Below are positions 55,485 to 64,000 of a DNA stretch of 64,000 nucleotides, one piece after another. A program made the position numbers and the translations under genes. This DNA is from Alteromonas lipotrueiana (GTDB taxonomy: Bacteria; Pseudomonadota; Gammaproteobacteria; Enterobacterales; Alteromonadaceae). How positions within the stretch are numbered: position 1 is the stretch's first letter; each line of letters starts with the position of its first letter. The notes beneath the pieces are model-generated. The model was not told the origin of the DNA. It did not search any database and saw only the letters and a program-made list of their open reading frames with translations. Where the stretch lies: positions 186,001-250,000 of the forward strand of contig NZ_JAESDK010000002.1 in the NCBI RefSeq assembly GCF_019249245.1, read 5' to 3'.

Positions 55485-56849
55485 ATGGCAAAACGAAAAA
55501 CCGCCTACGTATGCGCTGAGTGTGGTGCTCAGTTTCCGCGCTGGCAAGGCCAGTGCACCGAATGTAAAGAATGGAACAGCATCACTGAATTTGTGGTGAG
55601 TGCGGCTAGCCCTGTTAAGCAGGCTACCAGCGGCTATGCCGGACAAACCCAGGCTAAAATAGAAACGCTCAACGCGATTGATTTGGAAGCCTTGCCCCGC
55701 TTTTCTTCAGGCTTTAAAGAGTTAGACCGCGTTCTGGGAGGCGGGATAGTTCCCGGGGCTGCGATGCTTATTGGCGGCTCACCGGGAGCGGGCAAGTCGA
55801 CCTTGCTGTTGCAGGTTATGTGCAATATGGCGAAAACACAGAATGCGCTGTACGTAACCGGCGAAGAATCATTACAACAGGTGGCCATGCGAGCCCATCG
55901 CCTGGCGTTGCCCGATGACAAACTGATGATGCTTGCTGAAACAAACGTAGAAACCATCTGTGAGCTAGCGTTAACTCAGCTTCCGCGAATTATGGTTATT
56001 GATTCAATCCAGGTGATGCATGTGGCCGATGTACAGTCGGCGCCCGGCAGTGTGTCGCAGGTACGAGAAAGTGCAGCTTACTTAACCCGCTTTGCCAAAC
56101 AGCACCATATTGCTATGTTTGTGGTAGGTCATGTTACCAAAGACGGCAACCTGGCCGGGCCTAAAGTGCTTGAGCACTGTATTGATTGCTCGATGATGCT
56201 TGAAGGAGAAAGCGACGGGCGTTTTCGCACCTTGCGTAGTCATAAAAACCGTTTTGGCGCTGTGAATGAGCTAGGGGTTTTTGGCATGACTGAAAAAGGT
56301 CTTAAAGAGGTAAACAACCCTTCTGCTATCTTTTTAAGCCGCGGTGAAAACCAGGCGCCAGGATCCTCGGTTATGGTTATCTGGGAGGGCACAAGGCCTT
56401 TGCTGGTAGAAATTCAGGCGCTGGTGGACTATTCACAAATGGCGAACCCGCGGCGAGTTGCGGTGGGTTTAGAACAAAACCGTCTGGCGATGCTTTTGGC
56501 GGTATTGCATAGGCACGGCAATGTACAAATGAACGACCAGGACGTATTTGTAAACGTAGTAGGCGGGGTTAAGGTGAGTGAAACCGCAGCCGATTTGGCG
56601 CTGTTGCTGGCCATGGTATCAAGTTTTCGCAACCGGGCATTACCGCGCGATCTTATTGTCTTTGGTGAAGTAGGACTTGCAGGCGAGATACGACCCGTTC
56701 CCAATGGTTCTGAGCGTATTGCCGAAGCCGCTAAACACGGCTTTACACGTGCCATCGTACCAAAAGCAAACGCACCCAAAAATAAGCTTAAGGGTATAGA
56801 GATAGTGCCGGCAGGTCAGCTTTGTGAAGCGTTGGAGGCCTTGCCATAA
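55485..56849 (+). CDS. radA: DNA repair protein RadA
   Basis: RecA-like ATPase and branch-migration helicase, 454 residues. The N-terminal C4 zinc finger is CAECGAQF and CTECKEWN. Walker A is GGSPGAGKST, the RadA motif is SHKNRFGAVNELG, and the C-terminal Lon-like domain ends GLAGEIRPVPNG and RAIVPKAN. It follows serB in E. coli; here the double-PilZ gene intervenes. Its 3' end overlaps the convergent PilZ gene by 34 bases. Confidence 0.97.
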   Translation: MAKRKTAYVCAECGAQFPRWQGQCTECKEWNSITEFVVSAASPVKQATSGYAGQTQAKIETLNAIDLEALPRFSSGFKELDRVLGGGIVPGAAMLIGGSPGAGKSTLLLQVMCNMAKTQNALYVTGEESLQQVAMRAHRLALPDDKLMMLAETNVETICELALTQLPRIMVIDSIQVMHVADVQSAPGSVSQVRESAAYLTRFAKQHHIAMFVVGHVTKDGNLAGPKVLEHCIDCSMMLEGESDGRFRTLRSHKNRFGAVNELGVFGMTEKGLKEVNNPSAIFLSRGENQAPGSSVMVIWEGTRPLLVEIQALVDYSQMANPRRVAVGLEQNRLAMLLAVLHRHGNVQMNDQDVFVNVVGGVKVSETAADLALLLAMVSSFRNRALPRDLIVFGEVGLAGEIRPVPNGSERIAEAAKHGFTRAIVPKANAPKNKLKGIEIVPAGQLCEALEALP

Positions 56850-57238
56850 ATAGCATTGGTTAACGTATCAATGTCGTATTGAGACATCGATGGGTCGCCA
56901 CTGTTGAGCAAAATGAGCTGTCGTAAGGCAGCTAGGCTCTCAACATCAATATGATCAACTTTACATCCCACTGCTACGGCTGTTTTACGTCGATCGGTAT
57001 GTCGGTAGAGCTGTTCAACCCAGGCTTCTATAAGCGGCGCTTTGTCATCGGTTAAAAAAGCAATTCGGTAGGGCTGATGAGAGTCAAAGGGCAACGTAGC
57101 TAGAGCTTCTTCTTCTGCGCTTACCCGTAACCCCTGAATTGAGACATCTTCAATCATCACGCCAATATTAGTGTGACCATGGGACAAAATGCCAGGGATG
57201 TTGAGCTTTACACGCTGATATTGTCGTTTGTCTGACAT
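56816..57238 (-). CDS. Single-domain PilZ protein
   Basis: Protein of 140 residues, essentially one PilZ domain. The RxxxR-type motif is in KRQYQRVKLNIPG and the second motif is DVSIQGLRVS. The C-terminal helix part ends ASNASQS. It should bind c-di-GMP. It is convergent with and overlaps radA, and its position next to the double-PilZ gene suggests a local family of c-di-GMP effectors. No partner domain is present, so the output is unknown. Confidence 0.88.
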   Translation of the reverse strand: MSDKRQYQRVKLNIPGILSHGHTNIGVMIEDVSIQGLRVSAEEEALATLPFDSHQPYRIAFLTDDKAPLIEAWVEQLYRHTDRRKTAVAVGCKVDHIDVESLAALRQLILLNSGDPSMSQYDIDTLTNAIYGKASNASQS

Positions 57239-57348
57239 TGATTACTCCCGAACGCAGGTTTAGTTAGCTCATAGTGTTACGACCATGCCAAGTAACTAAA
57301 TAAATGGCAACGGCCGACGGCACTTTTGTATTTAGTATAGTAACAACA

Positions 57349-57380
57349 CAAAAAATTACCCCCGGTATTTCGGGGGTAAT
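57349..57380 (-). terminator. Intrinsic terminator of ettA
   Basis: ATTACCCCCG and CGGGGGTAAT form a perfect 10-pair stem with a six-base loop. Read on the minus strand it is followed by TTTTTTG. It lies 16 bases after the ettA stop. Confidence 0.9.
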
Positions 57381-57395
57381 GTGTATTATCATCAA

Positions 57396-59066
57396 CTATT
57401 TTTTGGTCATACGCTTGTATTTCAAGCGATGCGGTTCAACTGCATCCTGACCATAGGTTTCTTTCATCCAAGTATCGTAATCGGTGTAATTACCTTCAAA
57501 GAAGTTAATACTGCCTTCATCGCGATAATCAAGAATATGGGTGGCTACGCGGTCAAGAAACCAGCGATCGTGCGAGATAACCAGGGCACAACCCGGAAAT
57601 TCCAGTAAGGCATTTTCAAGAGCCCGCAAGGTTTCAACATCTAAATCGTTGGTAGGCTCATCGAGCAACAGTACGTTTCCGCCGGCTTTTAGCAGCTTGG
57701 CCAAATGTACGCGGTTGCGCTCACCGCCCGACAAGTCCTTAATGAACTTTTGTTGAGTATTGCCTTTAAAATTGAAGCGACTGCAATAGGCCCGACTGTT
57801 AATTTCAAAGTTACCAATACGGATTATATCCTGGTCATCTGAAATTTCTTTGTACACCGTATTGTTTTCATCCATATGATCACGAAACTGATCAACACTG
57901 GCAAGTTGCACGGTTTCACCTAAATCGATGTTGCCGCCATCGGGCTGTTCTGCCCCGGTCAACATTTTGAACAGGGTGGATTTACCGGCACCGTTAGGCC
58001 CTACAATACCCACTATGGCACCTTTAGGCACCGAAAAGGTCAAATCATCAATCAATACACGTTCGCCATAGGCTTTGTGCAGGTGCTCTACGTCAATAAC
58101 CTTATCGCCTAAACGTTCACCTGGTGGAATGAACAGTTCGTTTGTTTCGTTACGTTTTTGATAATCGCTGGTAGATAACTCTTCGAAGCGGTTCATTCGC
58201 GCTTTTGACTTGGCATGGCGACCTTTTGGATTTGAACGTACCCACTCAAGCTCTTGCCTGATTGATTTTTGACGGGCATTTTCTGTACGTTCTTCCTGGT
58301 CAAGACGCTGCTCTTTTTGCTCAAGCCATGACGAATAGTTCCCTTCCCAAGGAATACCTTCGCCTCGATCCAGCTCCAGAATCCAGCCGGCCACGTTATC
58401 TAAAAAGTATCTGTCGTGGGTAATAGCGACAACCGTTCCTTCGTAGTCATGCAAAAAGCGCTCTAGCCAGGCTACAGACTCGGCATCCAGGTGGTTGGTT
58501 GGCTCGTCTAATAACAGCATGTCAGGCTTTTCAAGAAGTAAACGACATAGCGCTACCCGGCGACGTTCACCACCTGATAGCTTTGTTACATCGGCATCCC
58601 ACGCCGGCAGACGCAACGCATCGGCGGCACGCTCTAAGGTGTTTTCTAAATTGTGTCCGTCTTTAGCCTGAATAATTGCTTCAAGTTCACCCTGTTCTTT
58701 AGCCAGAGCATCAAAATCAGCGTCGGCTTCAGCATAGGCAGCATAAACTTCGTCAAGCCGGGTAAGCGCATGAGAAACATCTGCTACGGCTTCTTCGATA
58801 TTGCCACGAACATCCTTGGTTTCATCCAGTTGTGGCTCTTGCGGTAAGTACCCAATATTGATGCCCGGCTGCGGACGCGCTTCACCTTCAATATCGGTAT
58901 CAAGGCCTGCCATAATACGTAACAGAGTGGATTTACCCGCACCATTTAAACCCAGCACACCAATTTTGGCGCCGGGAAAAAAACTCAATGAAATATCTTT
59001 AAGAATGTATCGGTTAGGAGGAACAATCTTACCCACCCGATGCATAGAATAAACGTACTGTGCCAT
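57396..59066 (-). CDS. ettA: Energy-dependent translational throttle protein EttA
   Basis: ABC-F ATPase that binds the ribosomal E site and gates the first elongation steps by energy state. It has 556 residues and no membrane domain. Two ATPase modules each have Walker A (GLNGAGKST, GPNGAGKST), signature (LSGGERRRVALCRLLL, LSGGERNRVHLAKLL) and Walker B (LLLDEPTNHLD, LLLDEPTNDLD). The inter-domain arm is basic. The start MAQYVYSMHRVGKIVPP matches the family. Confidence 0.96.
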   Translation of the reverse strand: MAQYVYSMHRVGKIVPPNRYILKDISLSFFPGAKIGVLGLNGAGKSTLLRIMAGLDTDIEGEARPQPGINIGYLPQEPQLDETKDVRGNIEEAVADVSHALTRLDEVYAAYAEADADFDALAKEQGELEAIIQAKDGHNLENTLERAADALRLPAWDADVTKLSGGERRRVALCRLLLEKPDMLLLDEPTNHLDAESVAWLERFLHDYEGTVVAITHDRYFLDNVAGWILELDRGEGIPWEGNYSSWLEQKEQRLDQEERTENARQKSIRQELEWVRSNPKGRHAKSKARMNRFEELSTSDYQKRNETNELFIPPGERLGDKVIDVEHLHKAYGERVLIDDLTFSVPKGAIVGIVGPNGAGKSTLFKMLTGAEQPDGGNIDLGETVQLASVDQFRDHMDENNTVYKEISDDQDIIRIGNFEINSRAYCSRFNFKGNTQQKFIKDLSGGERNRVHLAKLLKAGGNVLLLDEPTNDLDVETLRALENALLEFPGCALVISHDRWFLDRVATHILDYRDEGSINFFEGNYTDYDTWMKETYGQDAVEPHRLKYKRMTKK

Positions 59067-59273
59067 GCTAAGTCCTTACCCAGAAAAAAGGAGGTTATTG
59101 TAAAGCTTTTAGCAGAGTTTTCACTAGTAAAGTCGGTGTGTTTGTTTGTTCCTGAGTAAAAAACCAACAGGTGTCAATGATTAATTACAAATAGTTAGGA
59201 GCGAGTGACGACGTAAGGTGAATTATGCAGTAGCATAATAACCATAGAGCGAGATTAAATAACCGAGGATTGT
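59067..59273. promoter_or_regulatory. Divergent region between ettA and lpxD
   Basis: A stretch of 207 bases between two divergent genes, so it must hold both promoters. It is AT-rich. I see no strong consensus pair and no structured leader. Confidence 0.4.
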
Positions 59274-60323
59274 ATGACCACGACCACCCACCAAACTCAA
59301 TACACTCTGGCCGAACTGGCCAGTCATGCCGGCGCCACTGTTCAGGGTGACGATACCGTCCGTATCAGTGGGGTAGGTACTCTGGCCAAAGCAACTCAAA
59401 ACCAGATTTCATTTTTAACCAATATTAAATACAAGCCTCAAATGACCGACACCCGCGCCGGTGCGGTAATTGTGCATCCCAAAGCCAGTGCCGATGCGCC
59501 AGGCCCGGCGCTGATTCACGACAACCCTCATGCTGCCTTTGCCCGTATCGCGCAATTGTTTGATTCTACTCCGACGTTAGCTAGTGGCATTGCCAGCACT
59601 GCGCAAATCGCTGACGACGCGCAGTTGGGGGACAATGTAAGTCTGGGACATCATGTTGTTATTGAAGCTGGCGCAGTGTTAGGGGATAACGTAGTGGTGG
59701 GGGCCAATACTTTTATCGGCAAAAATGCGCGTATTGGTGCCAACACCACCTTGTATCCTAACGTCACCATTTATCATGAAGTGGCTATTGGCGAGCGTAT
59801 TACAATACACAGCCAGAGCGTTATCGGGGCATCGGGCTTTGGCTATGCCAATGATAAAGGGACGTGGCTGCCTATTCCCCAAACCGGGTCAGTGCAAATT
59901 GGCGATGATAGCCAAATTGGTGCTTCCAGTAGTATTGATCGCGGCGCTATGGAAGATACGGTCATTGGTAAAAATGTCATTATTGATAACCAGGTTCAGG
60001 TTGGACACAATTGTATTATTGACGACCATTCTTGTATTTGTGGGGCCACAGGCATAGCCGGGTCAGTGAATATTGGTAAGTATGTGGTGATAGGCGGAGG
60101 CGTGGGTATAAATGGTCACATCACTATTTGCGATAATGTCCAGGTAACCGGATATACCATGATTGTACAGGATATTACCGAACCCGGGCTGTACTCGTCG
60201 GGTCAGCCTGCAATGAAAAATCTGGTATGGCGCAAAAATACAGTGCGTCTGAATCAAATTGGCAATTTGTTTGAGCGGGTTAAAAAGCTGGAAAAAGCCG
60301 CCCTGGAAAGTGCCGAAAAATAA
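59274..60323 (+). CDS. lpxD: UDP-3-O-acylglucosamine N-acyltransferase LpxD
   Basis: Left-handed beta-helix acyltransferase of lipid A synthesis, 349 residues. The N-terminal uridine-binding domain has LAELASHAGATVQGDD and GVGTLAKATQNQISFL. The hexapeptide repeats span about 110-290; the catalytic His is in QVQVGHNCII, and GASGFGYANDKG and DRGAMEDTVIGKN are typical. The C-terminal helix is short. Unlike most gammaproteobacteria it stands alone here, not beside bamA, skp, fabZ and lpxA; it could be the only copy or a paralog. Confidence 0.92.
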   Translation: MTTTTHQTQYTLAELASHAGATVQGDDTVRISGVGTLAKATQNQISFLTNIKYKPQMTDTRAGAVIVHPKASADAPGPALIHDNPHAAFARIAQLFDSTPTLASGIASTAQIADDAQLGDNVSLGHHVVIEAGAVLGDNVVVGANTFIGKNARIGANTTLYPNVTIYHEVAIGERITIHSQSVIGASGFGYANDKGTWLPIPQTGSVQIGDDSQIGASSSIDRGAMEDTVIGKNVIIDNQVQVGHNCIIDDHSCICGATGIAGSVNIGKYVVIGGGVGINGHITICDNVQVTGYTMIVQDITEPGLYSSGQPAMKNLVWRKNTVRLNQIGNLFERVKKLEKAALESAEK

Positions 60324-60342
60324 GCAACACATCGTACCACAC

Positions 60343-60360
60343 GAGATTCTCAGGAATCTC
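60343..60360 (+). repeat. Small perfect hairpin between lpxD and glyA
   Basis: GAGATTC and GAATCTC pair perfectly around a TCAG loop, 20 bases after the lpxD stop. There is no T-run after it, so it is not a typical terminator. It may be a processing site, a weak pause site or an operator-like dyad. Confidence 0.5.
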
Positions 60361-60444
60361 AGACAAAGCAGTATACATGCTGCACAAATTGACTAGAATA
60401 TGCGTTCACTTTATTGCCATTTCTAACGCTGTTAAGGAGCCTTA

Positions 60445-61701
60445 ATGTTACCTCGCGAGATGACGATTGCGGATTTCGATCCAGAGCTGGCAGAAGCCAT
60501 TGCTAACGAAACCACCCGACAGGAGCACCATATTGAACTGATTGCTTCTGAAAATTATTGCAGCCCGCGTGTAATGGAAGCACAAGGCTCGCAGCTGACC
60601 AACAAATACGCAGAAGGCTACCCGGGCAAGCGCTATTACGGTGGCTGTGAATATGTTGATGTTGTTGAGCAATTAGCCATCGATCGTGCTAAAGAGCTGT
60701 TTGGCGCTGACTTTGCAAATGTGCAACCACACTCAGGTTCGCAGGCTAACGCGGCTGCATTTATGGCGTTAATTGATGCGGGCGATACCGTACTTGGCAT
60801 GAGCCTGTCTGATGGAGGCCATTTGACCCACGGTTCCCATGTTAACTTTTCAGGAAAAACCTACAATGCTGTGCAATACGGATTAAGTGACGAAACCGGT
60901 GAGATTGATTATGCACAGGTTGAAGCACTGGCTGAAGAGCACAAACCCAAAATGATCATTGGTGGATTTTCTGCTTATTCAGGAATTGTAGACTGGGCAC
61001 GTTTTCGCGAAATCGCCGATAAAGTAGGCGCTTACTTGCTAGTGGATATGGCTCACGTAGCGGGTTTGGTTGCCGCCGGAGTTTATCCTAATCCACTGCC
61101 ACATGCCCATGTGGTGACCACCACAACTCACAAAACGCTGGCGGGTCCGCGTAGTGGGTTGATTTTGTCTTCTTGTGGCGACGAAACGATTTATAAGAAA
61201 TTGAACAGCGCGGTATTTCCTGGGATGCAGGGCGGCCCGCTATGTCATGTCATTGCAGCTAAAGCGGTGGCGTTCAAAGAAGCCTTGCAGCCTGAATTTA
61301 AAGAATATCAGCAACAGGTTGTGACCAACGCCAAAGCAATGGTTTCGGTTATGCAAGACCGCGGTTACAAGATAGTATCAAATGGTACTGACAACCATCT
61401 GTTTTTGCTTGATCTTATCGACAAAGATATCACGGGTAAAGAAGCTGACGCGGCCTTGGGCAACGCCAATATTACCGTAAACAAAAACTCGGTTCCCAAC
61501 GACCCGCGTTCACCCTTTGTAACCAGTGGTTTGCGTATTGGAAGTCCGGCTATTACTCGCCGCGGTTTTAAAGAGGAACAAGCGCGTCAGGTAGCCACCT
61601 GGATGTGTGACATTCTGGATAACCTGACCGATGAGAGTGTTTCGGCGCGGGTTAAGCAGGAAGTTACCGAATTGTGTAAACAATTTCCGGTTTACGCGTA
61701 A
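60445..61701 (+). CDS. glyA: Serine hydroxymethyltransferase
   Basis: PLP enzyme converting serine and tetrahydrofolate to glycine and methylene-tetrahydrofolate, the substrate of FolD. It has 418 residues. The PLP lysine is in [13 protein letters not shown] (about residue 229). The N-terminal [32 protein letters not shown] and the QPHSGSQAN motif are intact. AAGGAGCC precedes ATG 60445. It is followed by the large hairpin before nrdR. Confidence 0.97.
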   Translation: MLPREMTIADFDPELAEAIANETTRQEHHIELIASENYCSPRVMEAQGSQLTNKYAEGYPGKRYYGGCEYVDVVEQLAIDRAKELFGADFANVQPHSGSQANAAAFMALIDAGDTVLGMSLSDGGHLTHGSHVNFSGKTYNAVQYGLSDETGEIDYAQVEALAEEHKPKMIIGGFSAYSGIVDWARFREIADKVGAYLLVDMAHVAGLVAAGVYPNPLPHAHVVTTTTHKTLAGPRSGLILSSCGDETIYKKLNSAVFPGMQGGPLCHVIAAKAVAFKEALQPEFKEYQQQVVTNAKAMVSVMQDRGYKIVSNGTDNHLFLLDLIDKDITGKEADAALGNANITVNKNSVPNDPRSPFVTSGLRIGSPAITRRGFKEEQARQVATWMCDILDNLTDESVSARVKQEVTELCKQFPVYA

Positions 61702-61722
61702 TCGCTTTACTGGCGTTGTACT

Positions 61723-61756
61723 CCTTATCATTGGGGCAGCGCTACCAATGATAAGG
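61723..61756 (+). promoter_or_regulatory. Perfect 12-pair hairpin covering the nrdR ribosome-binding site
   Basis: CCTTATCATTGG (61723-61734) and CCAATGATAAGG (61745-61756) are perfect inverted copies around a 10-base loop. The final AAGG of the 3' arm is the ribosome-binding site of nrdR, 7 bases before its ATG (61764). There is no T-run, so it is not an intrinsic terminator. It probably limits nrdR translation, or blocks exonuclease decay of glyA mRNA. Confidence 0.8.
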
Positions 61757-61763
61757 ACCACCT

Positions 61764-62213
61764 ATGTTTTGCCCGTTTTGTTCAGAGCAGGAAACCAAAG
61801 TTATCGATTCTCGCCTGGTCACAGAAGGGCAACAGGTGCGGCGACGCCGTGAGTGTCTGGTTTGCCACGAACGCTTTACTACCTTTGAAAGTGCTGAACT
61901 GGTGATGCCAAGGGTGATTAAGCGTGATGGCTCACGCGAACCCTTCAATGAAGACAAACTACGAGCCGGGCTGCAGCGTGCGCTGGAAAAACGCCCGGTC
62001 AGTACTGAAAAAATTGAACAATGCATTTTATCGCTCAAATCTCAGCTTCGAGCTACGGGTGAACGTGAGGTGTCCAGTCAGTTTCTGGGCAACTTGATCA
62101 TGAATGCGCTCAAAGAATTAGATAAAGTCGCTTATGTTCGTTTTGCCTCGGTATATCGTTCATTTGAAGATATACGCGAGTTTGGTGAAGAAATTGCGAG
62201 GCTGGGCGACTGA
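61764..62213 (+). CDS. nrdR: Transcriptional repressor NrdR
   Basis: Zinc-finger and ATP-cone repressor of ribonucleotide reductase genes, 149 residues. The zinc ribbon has [15 protein letters not shown] and [16 protein letters not shown]. The ATP-cone domain starts [22 protein letters not shown]. It sits between glyA and ribD, as in E. coli (nrdR-ribD). A perfect hairpin masks its ribosome-binding site. Confidence 0.97.
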   Translation: MFCPFCSEQETKVIDSRLVTEGQQVRRRRECLVCHERFTTFESAELVMPRVIKRDGSREPFNEDKLRAGLQRALEKRPVSTEKIEQCILSLKSQLRATGEREVSSQFLGNLIMNALKELDKVAYVRFASVYRSFEDIREFGEEIARLGD

Positions 62214-62219
62214 CCTGAT

Positions 62220-63344
62220 ATGAATACCTGTACCTCTTTTACCGAATCACTGGCTGACGACTATCACTGGATGGCGCAGGCAATTGCCCTGGCCAGACGT
62301 GGATTATATACAACCTCGCCTAATCCCCGGGTAGGCTGTATTGTGGTGGACGAAAACCGCCATAAAGTGGGCGAAGGCTATCATGTTCAGGCTGGCACCG
62401 AACACGCCGAAGTCCATGCATTAGCAATGGCCGGAACCAAGGCTAAAAACAGTACAGCCTATGTCACCCTGGAACCTTGCAGTCATTATGGGCGTACTCC
62501 ACCGTGTGCAGATGCACTAATCAAAGCAGGGGTACGGCGAGTGGTGGTGGCGATGACCGACCCAAACCCTCAGGTAAGTGGCCGCGGTATTGCAAAATTG
62601 CAACAAGCAGGTATTGAGGTGAGCTGCGATATTCTGGCGGCTGAAGCTGCCAAACTTAATCGTGGCTTTATCAAACGTATGGTTGTACAAAAACCTTATG
62701 TCACGGTAAAGCTGGCGATAAGCCTGGATGGTAAAATTGCTTTAGCCAATGGTGCAAGTAAATGGATTACGGGGCCTCAGGCCCGAAAAGATGTACAGCG
62801 TCATCGTGCATCCAGCTGTGCAGTTTTAACAGGTTGGGGCACAGCACAAGCCGACGACCCCAGCTTGCTGGTACGGGCCGAAGAAGCCCAAATTGATCAG
62901 TATCCTTTACCTCATATACGCCAGCCTCTGAGAGTTGTCATCGATCGCAACAACACCCTTGCACACTCTTTACAGCTGTTTACTGACGGCCACCCTACCA
63001 TAAAAGTGGTGGGCGATAGTTTACCCATTCAGCCGGGCCAGTTACCCGTGGCCACGAAAGACAATCACATCGACCTGAACGAGCTCATGCTGGTTTTGGG
63101 CGCACGCAATCTTAACGAGGTTTGGGTGGAAGCGGGGCCAGATCTTGCTGGCGCGCTGTTAATGAGTGGCGAGGTTGATGAACTTATTGTGTATCAGGCA
63201 CCTAAGCTTTTAGGCAATACCGGCAAAAGCATGGTTTCTCTGCCGAACTTTAGTGATTTGTCGCAGGCAATTGATCTGGTGCTTGTAGAACAGACCCAAC
63301 TGGGGCAGGATCTTAAGCAGACCTTTCAGATTAAAGCTTTCTAA
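62220..63344 (+). CDS. ribD: Riboflavin deaminase/reductase RibD
   Basis: Two-domain enzyme of riboflavin synthesis, 374 residues. The N-terminal deaminase has the zinc site HAEVHAL and PCSHYGRTPPCADAL (about 60-85). The C-terminal reductase has VTVKLAISLDGKIAL, SKWITGPQAR and EAGPDLAGALL. It lies 6 bases after nrdR. The ribE gene follows after 19 bases, so nrdR-ribD-ribE probably form one transcript. No FMN riboswitch is visible before this set. Confidence 0.97.
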   Translation: MNTCTSFTESLADDYHWMAQAIALARRGLYTTSPNPRVGCIVVDENRHKVGEGYHVQAGTEHAEVHALAMAGTKAKNSTAYVTLEPCSHYGRTPPCADALIKAGVRRVVVAMTDPNPQVSGRGIAKLQQAGIEVSCDILAAEAAKLNRGFIKRMVVQKPYVTVKLAISLDGKIALANGASKWITGPQARKDVQRHRASSCAVLTGWGTAQADDPSLLVRAEEAQIDQYPLPHIRQPLRVVIDRNNTLAHSLQLFTDGHPTIKVVGDSLPIQPGQLPVATKDNHIDLNELMLVLGARNLNEVWVEAGPDLAGALLMSGEVDELIVYQAPKLLGNTGKSMVSLPNFSDLSQAIDLVLVEQTQLGQDLKQTFQIKAF

Positions 63345-63363
63345 ATACGGAAAAAACAAGACT

Positions 63364-64000
63364 ATGTTTACAGGTATTGTACAGGCATTGGGTACGATAA
63401 GTCAGCTAGACCGGCGCGGTGAAGACATTCGCCTGCGTGTTGATGCAGGCCGGTTAGACATGTCTGATGTAGCGCTAGGCGATAGCATTTCTACCAATGG
63501 TGTGTGTTTAACGGTGGTCGAGTTTGGCACTGATTATTACTGCGCCGATGTATCGGCAGAAACCATTCGTTATAGCGGATTTGCACATTACGGCAATGGC
63601 TCATCTGTTAATCTTGAAAAAGCCATGCGTCCCACCGATCGATTTGGTGGCCACATTGTCTCAGGCCACGTTGACGGTGTGGGTGCGGTTTCGGCAATAA
63701 ATAAGCATGCAGATTATGTGGAAATTTGGATAAAAGCCCCAGCTGAACTTGCCCGTTATATTGCCCATAAAGGCAGTATTACCGTAGATGGTGTAAGCCT
63801 TACCGTAAATAAGGTTAACGGCGCCGAATTTATGCTGTGGATTATTCCTCACACACTTCAGGAAACCGTTATTGGTACTTATCAAAATGGCACCCAGGTA
63901 AATCTGGAAGTTGATGTGGTAGCCCGTTATCTTGAACGGTTAATGCTGGGCGACCAGGCGGCAGAACCTAAAGCCGGCAATATTGATATGGCCTTTTTGG
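63364..64000 (+). CDS. ribE: Riboflavin synthase alpha chain (3' end outside the window)
   Basis: Dismutates two lumazine molecules into riboflavin. It begins at ATG 63364 with MFTGIVQALGTISQLDRRG and runs past the window end at about residue 212, close to the full length of 215-220. Two lumazine-binding repeats are visible: VALGDSISTNGVCLTVVEFG and FGGHIVSGHVDGVG in the first half, and HKGSITVDGVSLTVNKV followed by LWIIPHTLQETVI in the second. Few residues are missing. Confidence 0.96.
   Translation, partial: MFTGIVQALGTISQLDRRGEDIRLRVDAGRLDMSDVALGDSISTNGVCLTVVEFGTDYYCADVSAETIRYSGFAHYGNGSSVNLEKAMRPTDRFGGHIVSGHVDGVGAVSAINKHADYVEIWIKAPAELARYIAHKGSITVDGVSLTVNKVNGAEFMLWIIPHTLQETVIGTYQNGTQVNLEVDVVARYLERLMLGDQAAEPKAGNIDMAFL

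Noticed and set aside
60324-60444. glycine or tetrahydrofolate riboswitch before glyA
   Set aside because: The leader is only 121 bases, and I see no conserved riboswitch core, only one small hairpin.
62214-62219. FMN riboswitch for the rib genes
   Set aside because: ribD follows nrdR by 6 bases and no conserved RFN element is present upstream of nrdR or ribE.

Overview
This 64 kb window is chromosomal core DNA of a gammaproteobacterium, most probably a marine Alteromonadaceae-type organism. That placement is an inference from protein sequence and gene order, not from a 16S gene, because none is present. Several neighbourhoods match the enterobacterial or pseudomonad order: tig-clpP-clpX-lon-hupB-ppiD; murJ/ribF-ileS-lspA-fkpB-ispH with divergent rpsT; nadB divergent from rpoE-rseA-rseB-rseC-lepA-lepB-rnc-era; smp divergent from serB, then radA; and nrdR-ribD-ribE. 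I saw no insertion sequence, prophage, CRISPR array or rRNA.

Layout. Positions 1-4406 hold an operon for a Gld-type ABC exporter (ATPase cut by the window edge, permease, auxiliary protein, DUF4340 protein). Positions 4433-5841 hold DUF1415 and folD on the minus strand. Positions 6185-6748 hold five tRNAs (Pro-Arg-His-Leu-Pro), with identical tRNA-Pro genes at both ends. Positions 7030-15861 are the protein quality-control block (trigger factor, ClpP, ClpX, Lon, HU, PpiD). Positions 15945-17414 carry two small unknown genes, a 13-G tract and rpsT. Positions 17713-25126 run from murJ to ispH.

Positions 25225-35556 are the type IV pilus minor-pilin region and the most distinctive part of the window. 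A Pseudomonas-style pilV-pilW-pilX-pilY1-pilE operon on the plus strand faces a second set of four genes on the minus strand that matches the ppdA-ppdB-ygdB-ppdC type of minor pilin. Two further single pilin-like genes follow. The last gene of the second set begins directly at the mature pilin position, with no prepilin leader.

Positions 35800-44672 carry nadE-glnB, slyD, ygfZ/sdhE-ygfX, a MaoC-like gene, nadB and the sigma-E module. Positions 44669-51042 run rseC-lepA-lepB-rnc-era-pdxH-tatD. Positions 51025-57238 hold smp/serB, a large double-PilZ protein, radA and a small PilZ protein. Positions 57396-64000 hold ettA, a stand-alone lpxD, glyA, nrdR, ribD and the start of ribE.

Regulatory signals readable by eye include a sigma-32-like promoter before lon, a sigma-E-like promoter before rpoE, a perfect hairpin covering the ribosome-binding site of nrdR, a clpP promoter that appears to fire inside the tig terminator, and about eight clear intrinsic terminators. 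Most of the window is ordinary housekeeping. The items most worth a second look are the double minor-pilin arrangement, the leaderless pilin, the nrdR hairpin and the double-PilZ protein.
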